Origin: Opitutia bacterium UBA957
Lineage (GTDB): Bacteria > Verrucomicrobiota > Verrucomicrobiia > Opitutales > UBA953
DNA length: 6,020 bases
NCBI GenBank assembly: GCA_002293065.1
Contig: DBCN01000125.1
Location: 741 to 6,760 of the forward strand
Direction: 5' to 3'
The translations under genes were made by a program, and so were the position numbers. Each line of letters opens with the position of its first letter. Position 1 is the first letter of the stretch. This document shows, one piece after another, positions 1-6,020 of this stretch. Below the pieces are notes generated by a model. The model did no database searches. It had not been told where the DNA came from and saw only the letters and a list, made by a program, of their open reading frames with translations.

Positions 1-456
1 GCCTTGGTCGGCATCCTCGACGCGGACAAGGAAGGCTTCCTGCGCAGCGAGACGAGCCTCATCCAGACCGCCGGGCGCGCGGCGCGACACGTCGACGGCA
101 AGGTGCTGCTCTACGCCGATGTGATGACGAAGTCGTTGACGCGGGCACTGACCATCTGCGGCGACCGTCGCAAACGCCAGCAGGCCTACAACGTGAAGCA
201 TGGCATCACGCCCAAGAGCACGGTCCGGGCGATCGAGGAAAGCCTCGTCGACGAAGAAGAAGCGCTCCTCGCGGTGGCCGAAGGCACCGATGACCGCGAT
301 GTAGCGCGCGTCTTAGCCGACCTCGAAACAGAGATGCTCGAGGCGGCGGACGAACTGCAGTTCGAGAAGGCGGCGATGTTGCGCGACCAGATCGAAGCAT
401 TGCGGACCGGCAAGCCGGCCCCCGCGAAGCAACGCCGCAAAGGCGGGCGGCGCTGA
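1..456 (+). CDS. uvrB: UvrB, excinuclease ABC subunit B (C-terminal part; 5' end outside window)
   Basis: UvrB is the damage-verifying helicase-like subunit of the UvrABC excinuclease, which acts in the cytoplasm in nucleotide excision repair. The reading frame is open from base 1, so only the last 151 codons are present. Visible family features are helicase motif VI (QTAGRAARHVDGK, near bases 61-105), the following LLYAD block, the RRxRQxxYNxxHGITP signature (bases 169-213) and a terminal UVR domain (about bases 301-405, with LQFEKAAMLRDQIEALR) that in UvrB contacts UvrC. The protein ends in a short basic tail rich in K and R after the UVR domain. In motif VI an Ala stands where many homologues have Ile (QTIGRAAR), a mild change. 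The TGA stop at 454-456 directly abuts the stop of mutL on the other strand. Identification is firm; the length cannot be judged because the N-terminus is missing. Confidence 0.97.
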   Translation, partial: ALVGILDADKEGFLRSETSLIQTAGRAARHVDGKVLLYADVMTKSLTRALTICGDRRKRQQAYNVKHGITPKSTVRAIEESLVDEEEALLAVAEGTDDRDVARVLADLETEMLEAADELQFEKAAMLRDQIEALRTGKPAPAKQRRKGGRR

Positions 457-475
457 TCAGCCGAAACGCCGGCCC
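445..475. terminator. Imperfect hairpin across the uvrB/mutL stop codons, possible bidirectional terminator
   Basis: Bases 445-452 pair with 467-475 as an 8-bp GC-only stem with one bulged G on the right arm. The 14-nt loop holds most of the 10-bp palindrome GCTGATCAGC (452-461), whose centre is the junction of the two stop codons. Its position between two convergent genes fits a shared terminator. There is no T-run on either side, so intrinsic termination is unproven, and in DNA this GC-rich a chance stem is possible. Confidence 0.3.
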
Positions 476-2199
476 AGGTCGGCGTCCGTCCACTCCACGA
501 ACGTCCGGCGGCCCTTGGGGTCTGTCCCCGGCTGCGCGGTGCGGAAGAGCGCTTGGACGAGTTCCAGCAGCTCGCCATCGGCCAAGGCATCGCCCTTCCG
601 GCGGGCCTTGTTGACCGCCATCCGCGCCAAGGCGTCGTAAGCCAAGGCGGGGCGACCGAAGTCCCCTTCCCGCCGGGCCATCTCGGCCAGCAGGTCGCGC
701 AGGAAGCCCAGCGCGTCGGACGGGTCCAACCAGATCGGCAAGGCGCCCACGCGCCAGAAGTTGCGTCCGTATTCCTCGAAGTCGAAGCCCGCATCCTGCA
801 GCAGCCCCATGCGCTCCTTGAGCACCGCCGCCGGCAGCGGCTCGAGTTCGATGGTCAAGGGCACCAGCAAGGGCTGGCTGATCGGCTTACGCTCCGAGAA
901 CTGGCGGAGGATGTCTTCGTAGAGCACGCGCTGGTGGGCGGCGCCGATATCGAGGATGGCCAGGCCCGTCGGGGTTTCGAAGGCCGCGCGCTCTTCGCGC
1001 AAGCGCGCCAGGAGCCGCCAACCGAGGCGTAGCGAACTGCCGCTGGCTGGAGCCGACGGCGGCGGAAGGGAAACCGGGGGCACATAGGCCGCGGTCGGCG
1101 CTGGGCTGACCACCGAAGTCGGCCCAGGGGCAGCCAGCGGGGCAACGGTCGCCGGCGCCAGCGTCGGCGTGATGGCCGGAATCGTCGTTGTGGGCAAACC
1201 GTCGTCCATGCGGGCCTGCAGCACCGAGAGGACCGACTGGATGAGGAAACCCCGGACGCGGGCCTCATCGCGGAAACGCACCTCGCGCTTGGCGGGATGC
1301 ACGTTCACGTCGACCCAAGCCGGGTCGATTTCGAGGAAAGCGAAGGCCAAGGGGTAGCGACCCTTCGGAATGAGCGTGTGGTAGCTCTCCGTCAGCGCGA
1401 AAGCCATCGTGCGGCTATCGACGGGGCGTCCGTTGACGACGGTGATGAGGTCCTGGCGCGTGCCGCGACTCACGCCGGGCTTACCCAACAACCCGCTCAG
1501 GCGCATCCCATCGCGCTCGAAGACCGGCATCAGGCTGACTTCATCGGCGACCTGGCGGCCCCAGATTTCCCGGACGCGGTCCAGCAACGGGACATTGCCC
1601 GGGGAACGGAAGATTTCGCGGCCGTCTTCGCGCAGCAAGAAACCCACCTGCGGGTGCGAGACCGCATACAGGCGCACGAGGCGGATGATGTGGGCGGCCT
1701 CGGTCTCATCGGACTTGAGGAACTTCAAGCGCGCGGGAACGGGATGGAAAAGGTTGGCGACTTCGATGCGCGTGCCGGGCGCCATGCCATGCTCGCGCTG
1801 ATGGACGACCCGCCCGCCATTGATGAGCAGTTCGGTGCCGGAAGGAGCGGACGCCGGCCGCGTCTGCAGGGTGAAGCGCGCCACGCTGGCGATGGAAGGC
1901 AGGGCTTCGCCACGGAAGCCAAAGGTCGCGATGCGGTCGAGGTCGGCGGCGAGGCGGATCTTGCTGGTCGCGTGCCGCTCGACGCTCAGCAAAGCCTCTG
2001 CCGGCGTCATGCCCTTGCCGTTGTCCTCGACGACCGTGAGCGCCTTGCCCCCGCGGGAAAAATCCACGACCACGCGGGTCGCCCCGGCATCGAGGGCGTT
2101 CTCGAGGAGTTCCTTGACCACCGCGGCGGGGCGCTCGACCACTTCGCCCGCGGCGATTTGGTTGGCGACCGTCGGGTCGAGTACGCGGATCGTCGGCAT
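457..2199 (-). CDS. mutL: DNA mismatch repair protein MutL, endonuclease motifs lost
   Basis: MutL is the GHKL ATPase that links mismatch recognition by MutS to strand incision and removal. The 580-residue product starts with the family's usual opening (ANQIAAGEVVERPAAVVKEL, residues 12-31). The ATPase residues are in place: E30 and N34 in motif I, D59 in EDNGKGM, GFRGEAL at 94-100 and the conserved lysine in DVNVHPAKREVRF (about 297-309). A Pro/Ala/Thr/Ser-rich linker (about 332-390) leads to the dimerisation domain. QPLLVP at 442-447 matches the beta-clamp-binding motif of MutL (QPLLIP in E. coli). The endonuclease motifs are not intact. DQHAxxExxxxE reads DIGAAHQRVLYE (417-428), the ACHxAxK region reads ARMAVNKA (525-532), and CPHGRP reads DPKGRR (560-565). 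The protein therefore looks non-nicking, like the MutL of MutH-bearing bacteria. The ATG lies 2 nt after the stop of the upstream peptidase gene and has no clear Shine-Dalgarno, so translation is probably coupled. Confidence 0.96.
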   Translation of the reverse strand: MPTIRVLDPTVANQIAAGEVVERPAAVVKELLENALDAGATRVVVDFSRGGKALTVVEDNGKGMTPAEALLSVERHATSKIRLAADLDRIATFGFRGEALPSIASVARFTLQTRPASAPSGTELLINGGRVVHQREHGMAPGTRIEVANLFHPVPARLKFLKSDETEAAHIIRLVRLYAVSHPQVGFLLREDGREIFRSPGNVPLLDRVREIWGRQVADEVSLMPVFERDGMRLSGLLGKPGVSRGTRQDLITVVNGRPVDSRTMAFALTESYHTLIPKGRYPLAFAFLEIDPAWVDVNVHPAKREVRFRDEARVRGFLIQSVLSVLQARMDDGLPTTTIPAITPTLAPATVAPLAAPGPTSVVSPAPTAAYVPPVSLPPPSAPASGSSLRLGWRLLARLREERAAFETPTGLAILDIGAAHQRVLYEDILRQFSERKPISQPLLVPLTIELEPLPAAVLKERMGLLQDAGFDFEEYGRNFWRVGALPIWLDPSDALGFLRDLLAEMARREGDFGRPALAYDALARMAVNKARRKGDALADGELLELVQALFRTAQPGTDPKGRRTFVEWTDADLGRRFG

Positions 2200-2201
2200 G
2201 C

Positions 2202-2828
2202 TTACTTCGTCTTGGCGGGCACGACCGCGGCCCAGGTCTCATCGATCGTCTGGCCGCAGTGCTCGGACCAGACCTTCTCGACATCCCCGCCGGACACGCC
2301 GGCGAGGTGCAGTTTCTTGACCAAGCCGGGATGACGTTTTTCGGCCTGGAGAATCAGGTAACCCGTCACGCGATAGGAATCACGCGGCTTGTTCTTGGTC
2401 GGGTCGATGCGGATCCCGAACTTCCCTTCCTCGGCGATGCCGAAGCGGACATAGTCGGCGATGCCCTCGGTCATCCAGCTGGGGATCCGGCGGTAGCCCT
2501 GCAGGACGTGCGTCAGTTCATGCACGATCAACATCACGTCGTCCGGACGCTTCGAAGCATAACGGGTCGAAACCGTGATGGCCTTACCGTCCCAAAAGGC
2601 CACGCCGTCCATGTCCTTGAAGCGGACCGTCAGTTGTTTCGGGCGCTTGGCCTCGGCCGTCCCGAGGACCACGGCGATCTTCGGTTCCCATTCCTTGATG
2701 AGCTCCACGGAGCGGGCGCCGAAGGCCTTCAACTTCGCTTCGTCGGCCTTATCGTCAAAGACCAGCTGCACCTCGACGGCCTGGACGGCCGCCGTGGCGA
2801 GAAAAAGGGCAAGGAGGAGGCGCCGCAT
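2202..2828 (-). CDS. Exported basic secretory protein (BSP)-family zinc metallopeptidase, putative
   Basis: A 208-residue protein with a short signal peptide: MRR, then a hydrophobic stretch (LLLALFLATAAV), with likely cleavage after VQA near residue 17. It should be exported to the periplasm or beyond. The core carries a zinc-peptidase motif HELTH (103-107), followed by VLQGY, and then PSWMTEGIADYVRF (116-129), where E121 is a candidate third zinc ligand. The order HExTHxxQ then EGIADYVR, with GYLIL and a C-terminal TIDETWAAV segment, fits the plant/bacterial BSP family (Pfam PF04450, from memory). Substrate is unknown. The reading frame is open for 26 more codons upstream (to 2906), but the start at 2828 is chosen because it places the signal peptide exactly at the N-terminus. 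No Shine-Dalgarno is visible before it. It is probably first in an operon with mutL, whose ATG follows the TAA by 2 nt. Confidence 0.82.
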   Translation of the reverse strand: MRRLLLALFLATAAVQAVEVQLVFDDKADEAKLKAFGARSVELIKEWEPKIAVVLGTAEAKRPKQLTVRFKDMDGVAFWDGKAITVSTRYASKRPDDVMLIVHELTHVLQGYRRIPSWMTEGIADYVRFGIAEEGKFGIRIDPTKNKPRDSYRVTGYLILQAEKRHPGLVKKLHLAGVSGGDVEKVWSEHCGQTIDETWAAVVPAKTK

Positions 2829-2926
2829 GGGGAGAAGGAGGATTAAGCCCGCCCCCTGCGCCTGCAAGACGAACAGGCCAAAACCTCGAGGGTTGCACCC
2901 GGCCAAAGAGCCGCAACCTTGCGGGG
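2829..2926. promoter_or_regulatory. Divergent intergenic region between peptidase-mutL and the YyaL-type gene
   Basis: This 98-nt spacer must hold the start signals for both directions unless transcription enters from elsewhere. On the minus strand the best sigma70-like pair is TTGCAG (2862-2867) and TAATCC (2840-2845) with 16 nt between. It would place the transcript start only a few bases before the peptidase ATG, so it is weak evidence. No convincing plus-strand promoter pair was found. The 7-mer GGCCAAA occurs twice in direct orientation (2876-2882 and 2901-2907), 25 nt apart, and CCTCGAGG (2884-2891) is a perfect 8-bp palindrome. Either could be an operator but both are short. Confidence 0.4.
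2891..2918 (+). other. Stem-loop just upstream of the YyaL-type start codon
   Basis: GGTTGC (2891-2896) pairs perfectly with GCAACC (2913-2918). Inside it GGC (2901-2903) pairs with GCC (2910-2912), leaving a 4-nt bulge on the left arm (ACCC) and a 6-nt loop (CAAAGA). The outer stem can extend by a G-T and an A-T pair (2889-2890 with 2919-2920). It ends 6-8 nt before the GTG at 2927, so in an mRNA reading rightward it would crowd the ribosome-binding area. Read leftward it lies far upstream of the peptidase. Function is unknown; it could be a leader element, a protein-binding site or chance. Confidence 0.35.
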
Positions 2927-4939
2927 GTGTCCAATCGTCTGGCCCAAGAGCAGTCCCTCTACCTGAAACAGCATGCGGCTAACCCCGTCCATTGGTGGCC
3001 GTGGGGTGCGGAGGCCTTTGCCGCGGCCCAAGCCCAAGGCAAGCCGGTGCTCGTCTCGGTCGGCTACTCTTCCTGCCACTGGTGCCACGTCATGGCCCGC
3101 GAGTCCTTCGAGCAGCCTTACATCGCGGAGCTGATGAACCAGCACTTCATCTGCATCAAGGTCGACCGGGAAGAACGCCCCGAGGTCGATAAACTCATGA
3201 TGGACGCCGTCCAGATGATCAACGGACACGGTGGCTGGCCCCTCAATTGCTTCTGCCTCCCCGACGGACGTCCCTTCTTCGGCGGCACCTACTTCCCGCC
3301 CGAAGACCGCGGACAAGGCCAAGTGCCTTGGCCGCAGCTGCTGATGCGGGTGTCCGACTTCTTCCACCGGAACAAGGACGAACTCGCCGCGAACGCCGAT
3401 GCCATCGCCCAGAACCTGACGCACCTGACGCGCGCGCCCGATGCGGATGGGAGCTCGCCGCAGCCGGCCGACCTCCTGGCGGCGGCGAAGCGTCTCTGCG
3501 AGCAGCACGACGACACCTACGGCGGCTTTGGCGGCGCGCCGAAATTCCCCTCTCCGCCGACGGTGGATTTCCTCCTCGCCATCCGTGGCACCGCGGCGGT
3601 CGAGCAAGACCGTGCCTTGGCCACGCGACTCGACGCCGTGCTCACGGTCACGCTGGGCGGGATGGCCCGCGGCGGGCTCTTCGACCAGATCGGCGGCGGC
3701 TTCCACCGCTACTGCGTCGACCGCGACTGGACCGTGCCGCACTTCGAGAAGATGCTGTACGACAACGCCCAGCTGCTCGGGACTTATGCCGAGGCTTGGG
3801 CCCGCTACCGCGACCCGCTGTATGCCCGCATCTGCGAGGAAACCATCGGGTGGCTCCGGCGGGAGATGCGCCTGCCCAACGGCCTCTACGCCAGTGCGCT
3901 CGACGCGGATACGCACCACGAGGAAGGGACGACGTACGTCTGGAAACCGGCGGAGATCGTGGCCTTGCTCGGTGAAGAGGCCCTCCCCTTCGCCGCTGCC
4001 TACGGGCTGACGGACCAAGGCAACTTCGAAGGGGCCAATATTCCCAAGCTCCGCGCCAAGACCGGGGAACGCGATCGCCTCGCCGGCGCCCGCGCGACGT
4101 TACTGGCGGCCCGCAACCTGCGCCCGCAACCGGAGCGCGACGACAAGGCCTTGCTCGGCTGGAACGCCCTGCTCATCCGGGCGCTGGCGAAGGCCGCGTG
4201 GATTTTCGGCCGGAAGGATTGGTTCGAGCTCGCGGCCGACATCGAAGCCACCGCATGGCGACTCTTCGCCGAGGAGGGCGCATCGCCCACGCTGCGTGCG
4301 GTCGCGCACGGCGACCAAGCCTCGCTGACGGGCAACCTCACCGACTACGCTTGGTTCGCCCAAGCCGAGCACACCCTCGCCGCGTACGCATCCTGGGGGC
4401 TGCCCGGCGAATCCCCGCGCTTCGCCACCCGGGCCCGCGCGCTCATGCAGGCCACGGTGGACCGCTTCACCGATCCCCACGCCGTCGGCTTCTTCTTCGC
4501 GCCGGCGGGCCGCGCTGACCTTTCCGTCCGGCAGAAAGACTGGTTCGATAATGCCGTGCCCGCCGGCAACTCCGCCATGGTCCATGCCTGCGCGGAAGCC
4601 TACACGCTGACCGGCGAAGACCGCTGGCGCCAGACCCTCGAAGACCTCTCGCAGGCCTACGGTGGCATGGCCCGCAATGTGCCCAATGGCGTCGCCCACG
4701 CCTTGGAGGGACTGACCCGGTATGCGCTGGGCCATGCGGTGCTCAAACACGCGCCCACGGCGAACCTCGCGGCGTTACAAGCGGCCCTCGGGGGACAGGT
4801 AAACACCTCAGCCCACGCCCGCCCCCATCGGCCACTGCTGCTCGTCGCCTCACCAGAAACCCACGGTTTCCAGCTTTGCGTGGGCACCACCTGCCTCCCC
4901 CCCACGGATAACGTGGACGAAATCGCCGGCGCGCTCTGA
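2927..4939 (+). CDS. YyaL/SPATA20-type protein: thioredoxin-like domain plus alpha/alpha barrel (DUF255 family)
   Basis: A complete 670-residue protein close to the usual family length (about 670-700). The N-terminal thioredoxin-like domain (about 1-165) opens with the family block NRLxxExSxYLxQHAxNPVxW and has the redox-type CHWC motif at C50-C53 (SSCHWCHVM), then KVDREERPEVD (78-88), GGWPL (102-106) and GGTYFP (119-124). The rest is a helical six-hairpin, glycosidase-like domain with conserved blocks FGGAPKFPSP (201-210), GGGFHRYCVDRDWTVPHFEK (256-275), SALDAD (323-328), DDKALLGWNALLIRALA (405-421) and AVPAGNSAM (543-551). The C-terminus ends in the typical CVGTTCLPP segment (651-659). No signal peptide or membrane helix is seen, so it is probably cytoplasmic. 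The family (Bacillus YyaL, human SPATA20) has no settled biochemical role; a redox or sugar-related activity is only inferred from the folds. The start is a GTG chosen because it gives the conserved N-terminus; no in-frame ATG lies close upstream and Shine-Dalgarno is poor. Confidence 0.93.
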   Translation: MSNRLAQEQSLYLKQHAANPVHWWPWGAEAFAAAQAQGKPVLVSVGYSSCHWCHVMARESFEQPYIAELMNQHFICIKVDREERPEVDKLMMDAVQMINGHGGWPLNCFCLPDGRPFFGGTYFPPEDRGQGQVPWPQLLMRVSDFFHRNKDELAANADAIAQNLTHLTRAPDADGSSPQPADLLAAAKRLCEQHDDTYGGFGGAPKFPSPPTVDFLLAIRGTAAVEQDRALATRLDAVLTVTLGGMARGGLFDQIGGGFHRYCVDRDWTVPHFEKMLYDNAQLLGTYAEAWARYRDPLYARICEETIGWLRREMRLPNGLYASALDADTHHEEGTTYVWKPAEIVALLGEEALPFAAAYGLTDQGNFEGANIPKLRAKTGERDRLAGARATLLAARNLRPQPERDDKALLGWNALLIRALAKAAWIFGRKDWFELAADIEATAWRLFAEEGASPTLRAVAHGDQASLTGNLTDYAWFAQAEHTLAAYASWGLPGESPRFATRARALMQATVDRFTDPHAVGFFFAPAGRADLSVRQKDWFDNAVPAGNSAMVHACAEAYTLTGEDRWRQTLEDLSQAYGGMARNVPNGVAHALEGLTRYALGHAVLKHAPTANLAALQAALGGQVNTSAHARPHRPLLLVASPETHGFQLCVGTTCLPPTDNVDEIAGAL

Positions 4940-4974
4940 GTCGGGGCACTCCGCACTTGCCCGTAAAGCAGGTC

Positions 4975-4979
4975 GGAGA
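4975..4979 (+). promoter_or_regulatory. Possible ribosome binding site (GGAGA) that bears on the start of the TPR gene
   Basis: GGAGA lies 16 nt before the ATG at 4996, which is too far for good spacing, but only 4 nt before an in-frame TTG at 4984. Using the TTG would add four residues (MGAA) to the N-terminus. An in-frame TGA at 4981-4983 rules out any start further upstream. The rest of the 56-nt gap (4940-4995) shows no convincing promoter. Confidence 0.35.
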
Positions 4980-4995
4980 TTGATTGGGTGCAGCG

Positions 4996-6020
4996 ATGGC
5001 CGACGATCCCACTTACGTCTATGGTCAGGGTCCGGGCAGCAAACGGACCCGCCGGATGCTGCTGGGGTTGGTGCTGGTGGAGCAGAAAGGCTACCACGAC
5101 CTGAGCTATCGCCCCAATTGGCCGCGCTTGGCTTGGTTGCTGCCCGTCACGGCTCTGGCGACCTGGCTCCTCGGCGCGGAAGCCTACTATTTCAAGGAAC
5201 GCTACATGGGCGGCATCACGACGACCCGCCGCGGGGACATGTACCTCTATTTCCCGGACTCCGTCGGCAACTGGTTCGCCAACCTCCCGCTCACGAAGGA
5301 AGAAGTCCGGCAACGCGAGCGGGCGAACATCCTGAAGAGCCGCGAGGAATACGGTCGCGTCGCGCACCTCCAACACAAAGGCGAATACTTCGTGACCGTC
5401 GCCAAGGCCGCGCTGGCCCGCCAAGATTACGCCGAGTTCTCGAAGTACATCGGTACCGGCGCGAACCTCGCCCCCAAGAACCTCGAGGCCCAACGGCTCT
5501 GCGCGGACCTGTATTTCGCCTTCGGCCGTCCGCTGGACGCCTACCAGATCCTCGAGGAGTCCCTGGAGTTCTCCTTGGAGGACCAGCCGCACTTCCGGTC
5601 CTTCCTCTACCGCAGCTTCATGCTGGACCAGGACCAGCGCATCATCGACTGCGCGAAGAAGTACCTGCCGATGCCGGGCCTCAACGCGGGCATCAAGAGC
5701 GACCTGGAGATCGCCCAAGCGCAGGCCAACTTCCTCCGCGGCAACTACACCGAGACCGCGCGGTTGATCCAGGCCTACCAGCTCGACCGGACCCCGGAGG
5801 GCTTCCTGCTCAAGTGCCAAGTCCTCTGGGAGACCAACGAACGGGCCGAAGCGCTCAAGCTGCTGGACGCCGCGACCACCGCCTATCCGGGGGTTAGCCG
5901 CCTGCTCGAACTCAAGGCGAAATGGCTCAAGGACAACGGCAACCTGGCGGGGGCCAAGGATTGCCTCGACCTGCTGTTCATCAAGGACCCGTCCAACCCG
6001 GGACCGACCATCCAGTCGCT
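4996..6020 (+). CDS. Membrane-anchored TPR-repeat protein of unknown function (3' end outside window)
   Basis: The frame is open from ATG 4996 to the window edge (341 full codons) with no stop. The N-terminal 43 residues are hydrophilic and contain a basic patch (SKRTRR, 15-20). They are followed by one membrane helix (about 44-66, core LAWLLPVTALATWLLG). From about residue 130 on the sequence is helical with TPR-like pairs: roughly 133-159, 163-191, 235-262, 268-297 and 302-331. The clearest are those with Y/F-x-G-x-x-x-x-A spacing, such as YFAFGRPLDAYQILEESL. The basic stretch before the helix suggests the N-terminus stays in the cytoplasm and the TPR domain faces the periplasm, probably as a protein-binding scaffold. 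I do not recognise the specific family. It is 56 nt downstream of the YyaL-type gene on the same strand, so co-transcription is possible. An alternative TTG start at 4984 is discussed under the ribosome binding site. Confidence 0.8.
   Translation, partial: MADDPTYVYGQGPGSKRTRRMLLGLVLVEQKGYHDLSYRPNWPRLAWLLPVTALATWLLGAEAYYFKERYMGGITTTRRGDMYLYFPDSVGNWFANLPLTKEEVRQRERANILKSREEYGRVAHLQHKGEYFVTVAKAALARQDYAEFSKYIGTGANLAPKNLEAQRLCADLYFAFGRPLDAYQILEESLEFSLEDQPHFRSFLYRSFMLDQDQRIIDCAKKYLPMPGLNAGIKSDLEIAQAQANFLRGNYTETARLIQAYQLDRTPEGFLLKCQVLWETNERAEALKLLDAATTAYPGVSRLLELKAKWLKDNGNLAGAKDCLDLLFIKDPSNPGPTIQS

Noticed and set aside
1297..2334. Plus-strand open frame (345 codons) opposite mutL
   Set aside because: It is antisense to the conserved MutL ATPase domain and runs on into the peptidase gene; no motif is seen in it.
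2829..2906. N-terminal extension of the peptidase to an upstream start at 2906
   Set aside because: It would put 26 residues before a classic signal peptide and take up most of the divergent spacer; the start at 2828 is the better fit.
2843..4018. Long open frame (391 codons) on the minus strand across the YyaL-type gene
   Set aside because: It is antisense to a gene with unmistakable family motifs, its product is low-complexity in V, G, R and E without a domain, and long antisense frames are expected in DNA this GC-rich.
4942..4963. Weak hairpin after the YyaL-type gene as a terminator
   Set aside because: Only about six pairs with a bulge, a 9-nt loop and no T-run; not distinguishable from chance.
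4657..5820. Long open frame (387 codons) on the minus strand spanning the end of the YyaL-type gene and the TPR gene
   Set aside because: It crosses an intergenic gap and two real genes on the other strand, and its composition is that of a GC-rich shadow frame.
4980..5897. Plus-strand open frame overlapping the TPR gene in another frame
   Set aside because: Its product is rich in R, P and G without hydrophobic periodicity. The frame from 4996 has a membrane helix, a helical repeat pattern and no stop to the edge, so that one is the gene.

Overview
The window is GC-rich bacterial chromosome, densely coded on both strands. It holds four complete or nearly complete genes and the tail of a fifth, in two converging and diverging blocks. 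The MutL sequence style, the frequent lack of Shine-Dalgarno motifs and the neighbouring families suggest Verrucomicrobiota, perhaps the Opitutae. That placement rests on remembered family resemblance and not on any search, so it is tentative. No rRNA, tRNA, CRISPR array, insertion sequence or phage gene is visible.

Layout. 1-456 (+) is the 3' end of uvrB, the nucleotide excision repair helicase subunit. Its stop codon abuts the stop codon of mutL (457-2199, -), with no base between them, inside a short palindrome and a larger imperfect hairpin. Directly upstream of mutL on the same strand, separated by 2 nt, is a small exported metallopeptidase of the basic secretory protein (BSP) type (2202-2828, -). 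The two probably form an operon, peptidase first. A 98-nt divergent spacer (2829-2926) contains a good stem-loop. It is followed by a full-length YyaL/SPATA20-type protein, with a thioredoxin-like domain fused to an alpha/alpha barrel (2927-4939, +). After a further 56 nt comes a membrane-anchored TPR protein that runs off the right edge (4996-6020, +).

Function. The left half carries parts of two DNA repair pathways (UvrB for excision repair, MutL for mismatch repair) placed tail to tail. The right half carries two conserved proteins of poorly understood role. The clearest biological point is in MutL. It has an intact ATPase and a beta-clamp-binding motif, but all the recognisable metal-binding endonuclease motifs of its C-terminal domain are replaced. 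It should therefore not nick DNA itself, which raises the question of what does in this organism. I see no evidence for a new multi-gene system. The remaining points are modest: the peptidase-mutL pairing, the spacer hairpin, and the unidentified TPR protein.
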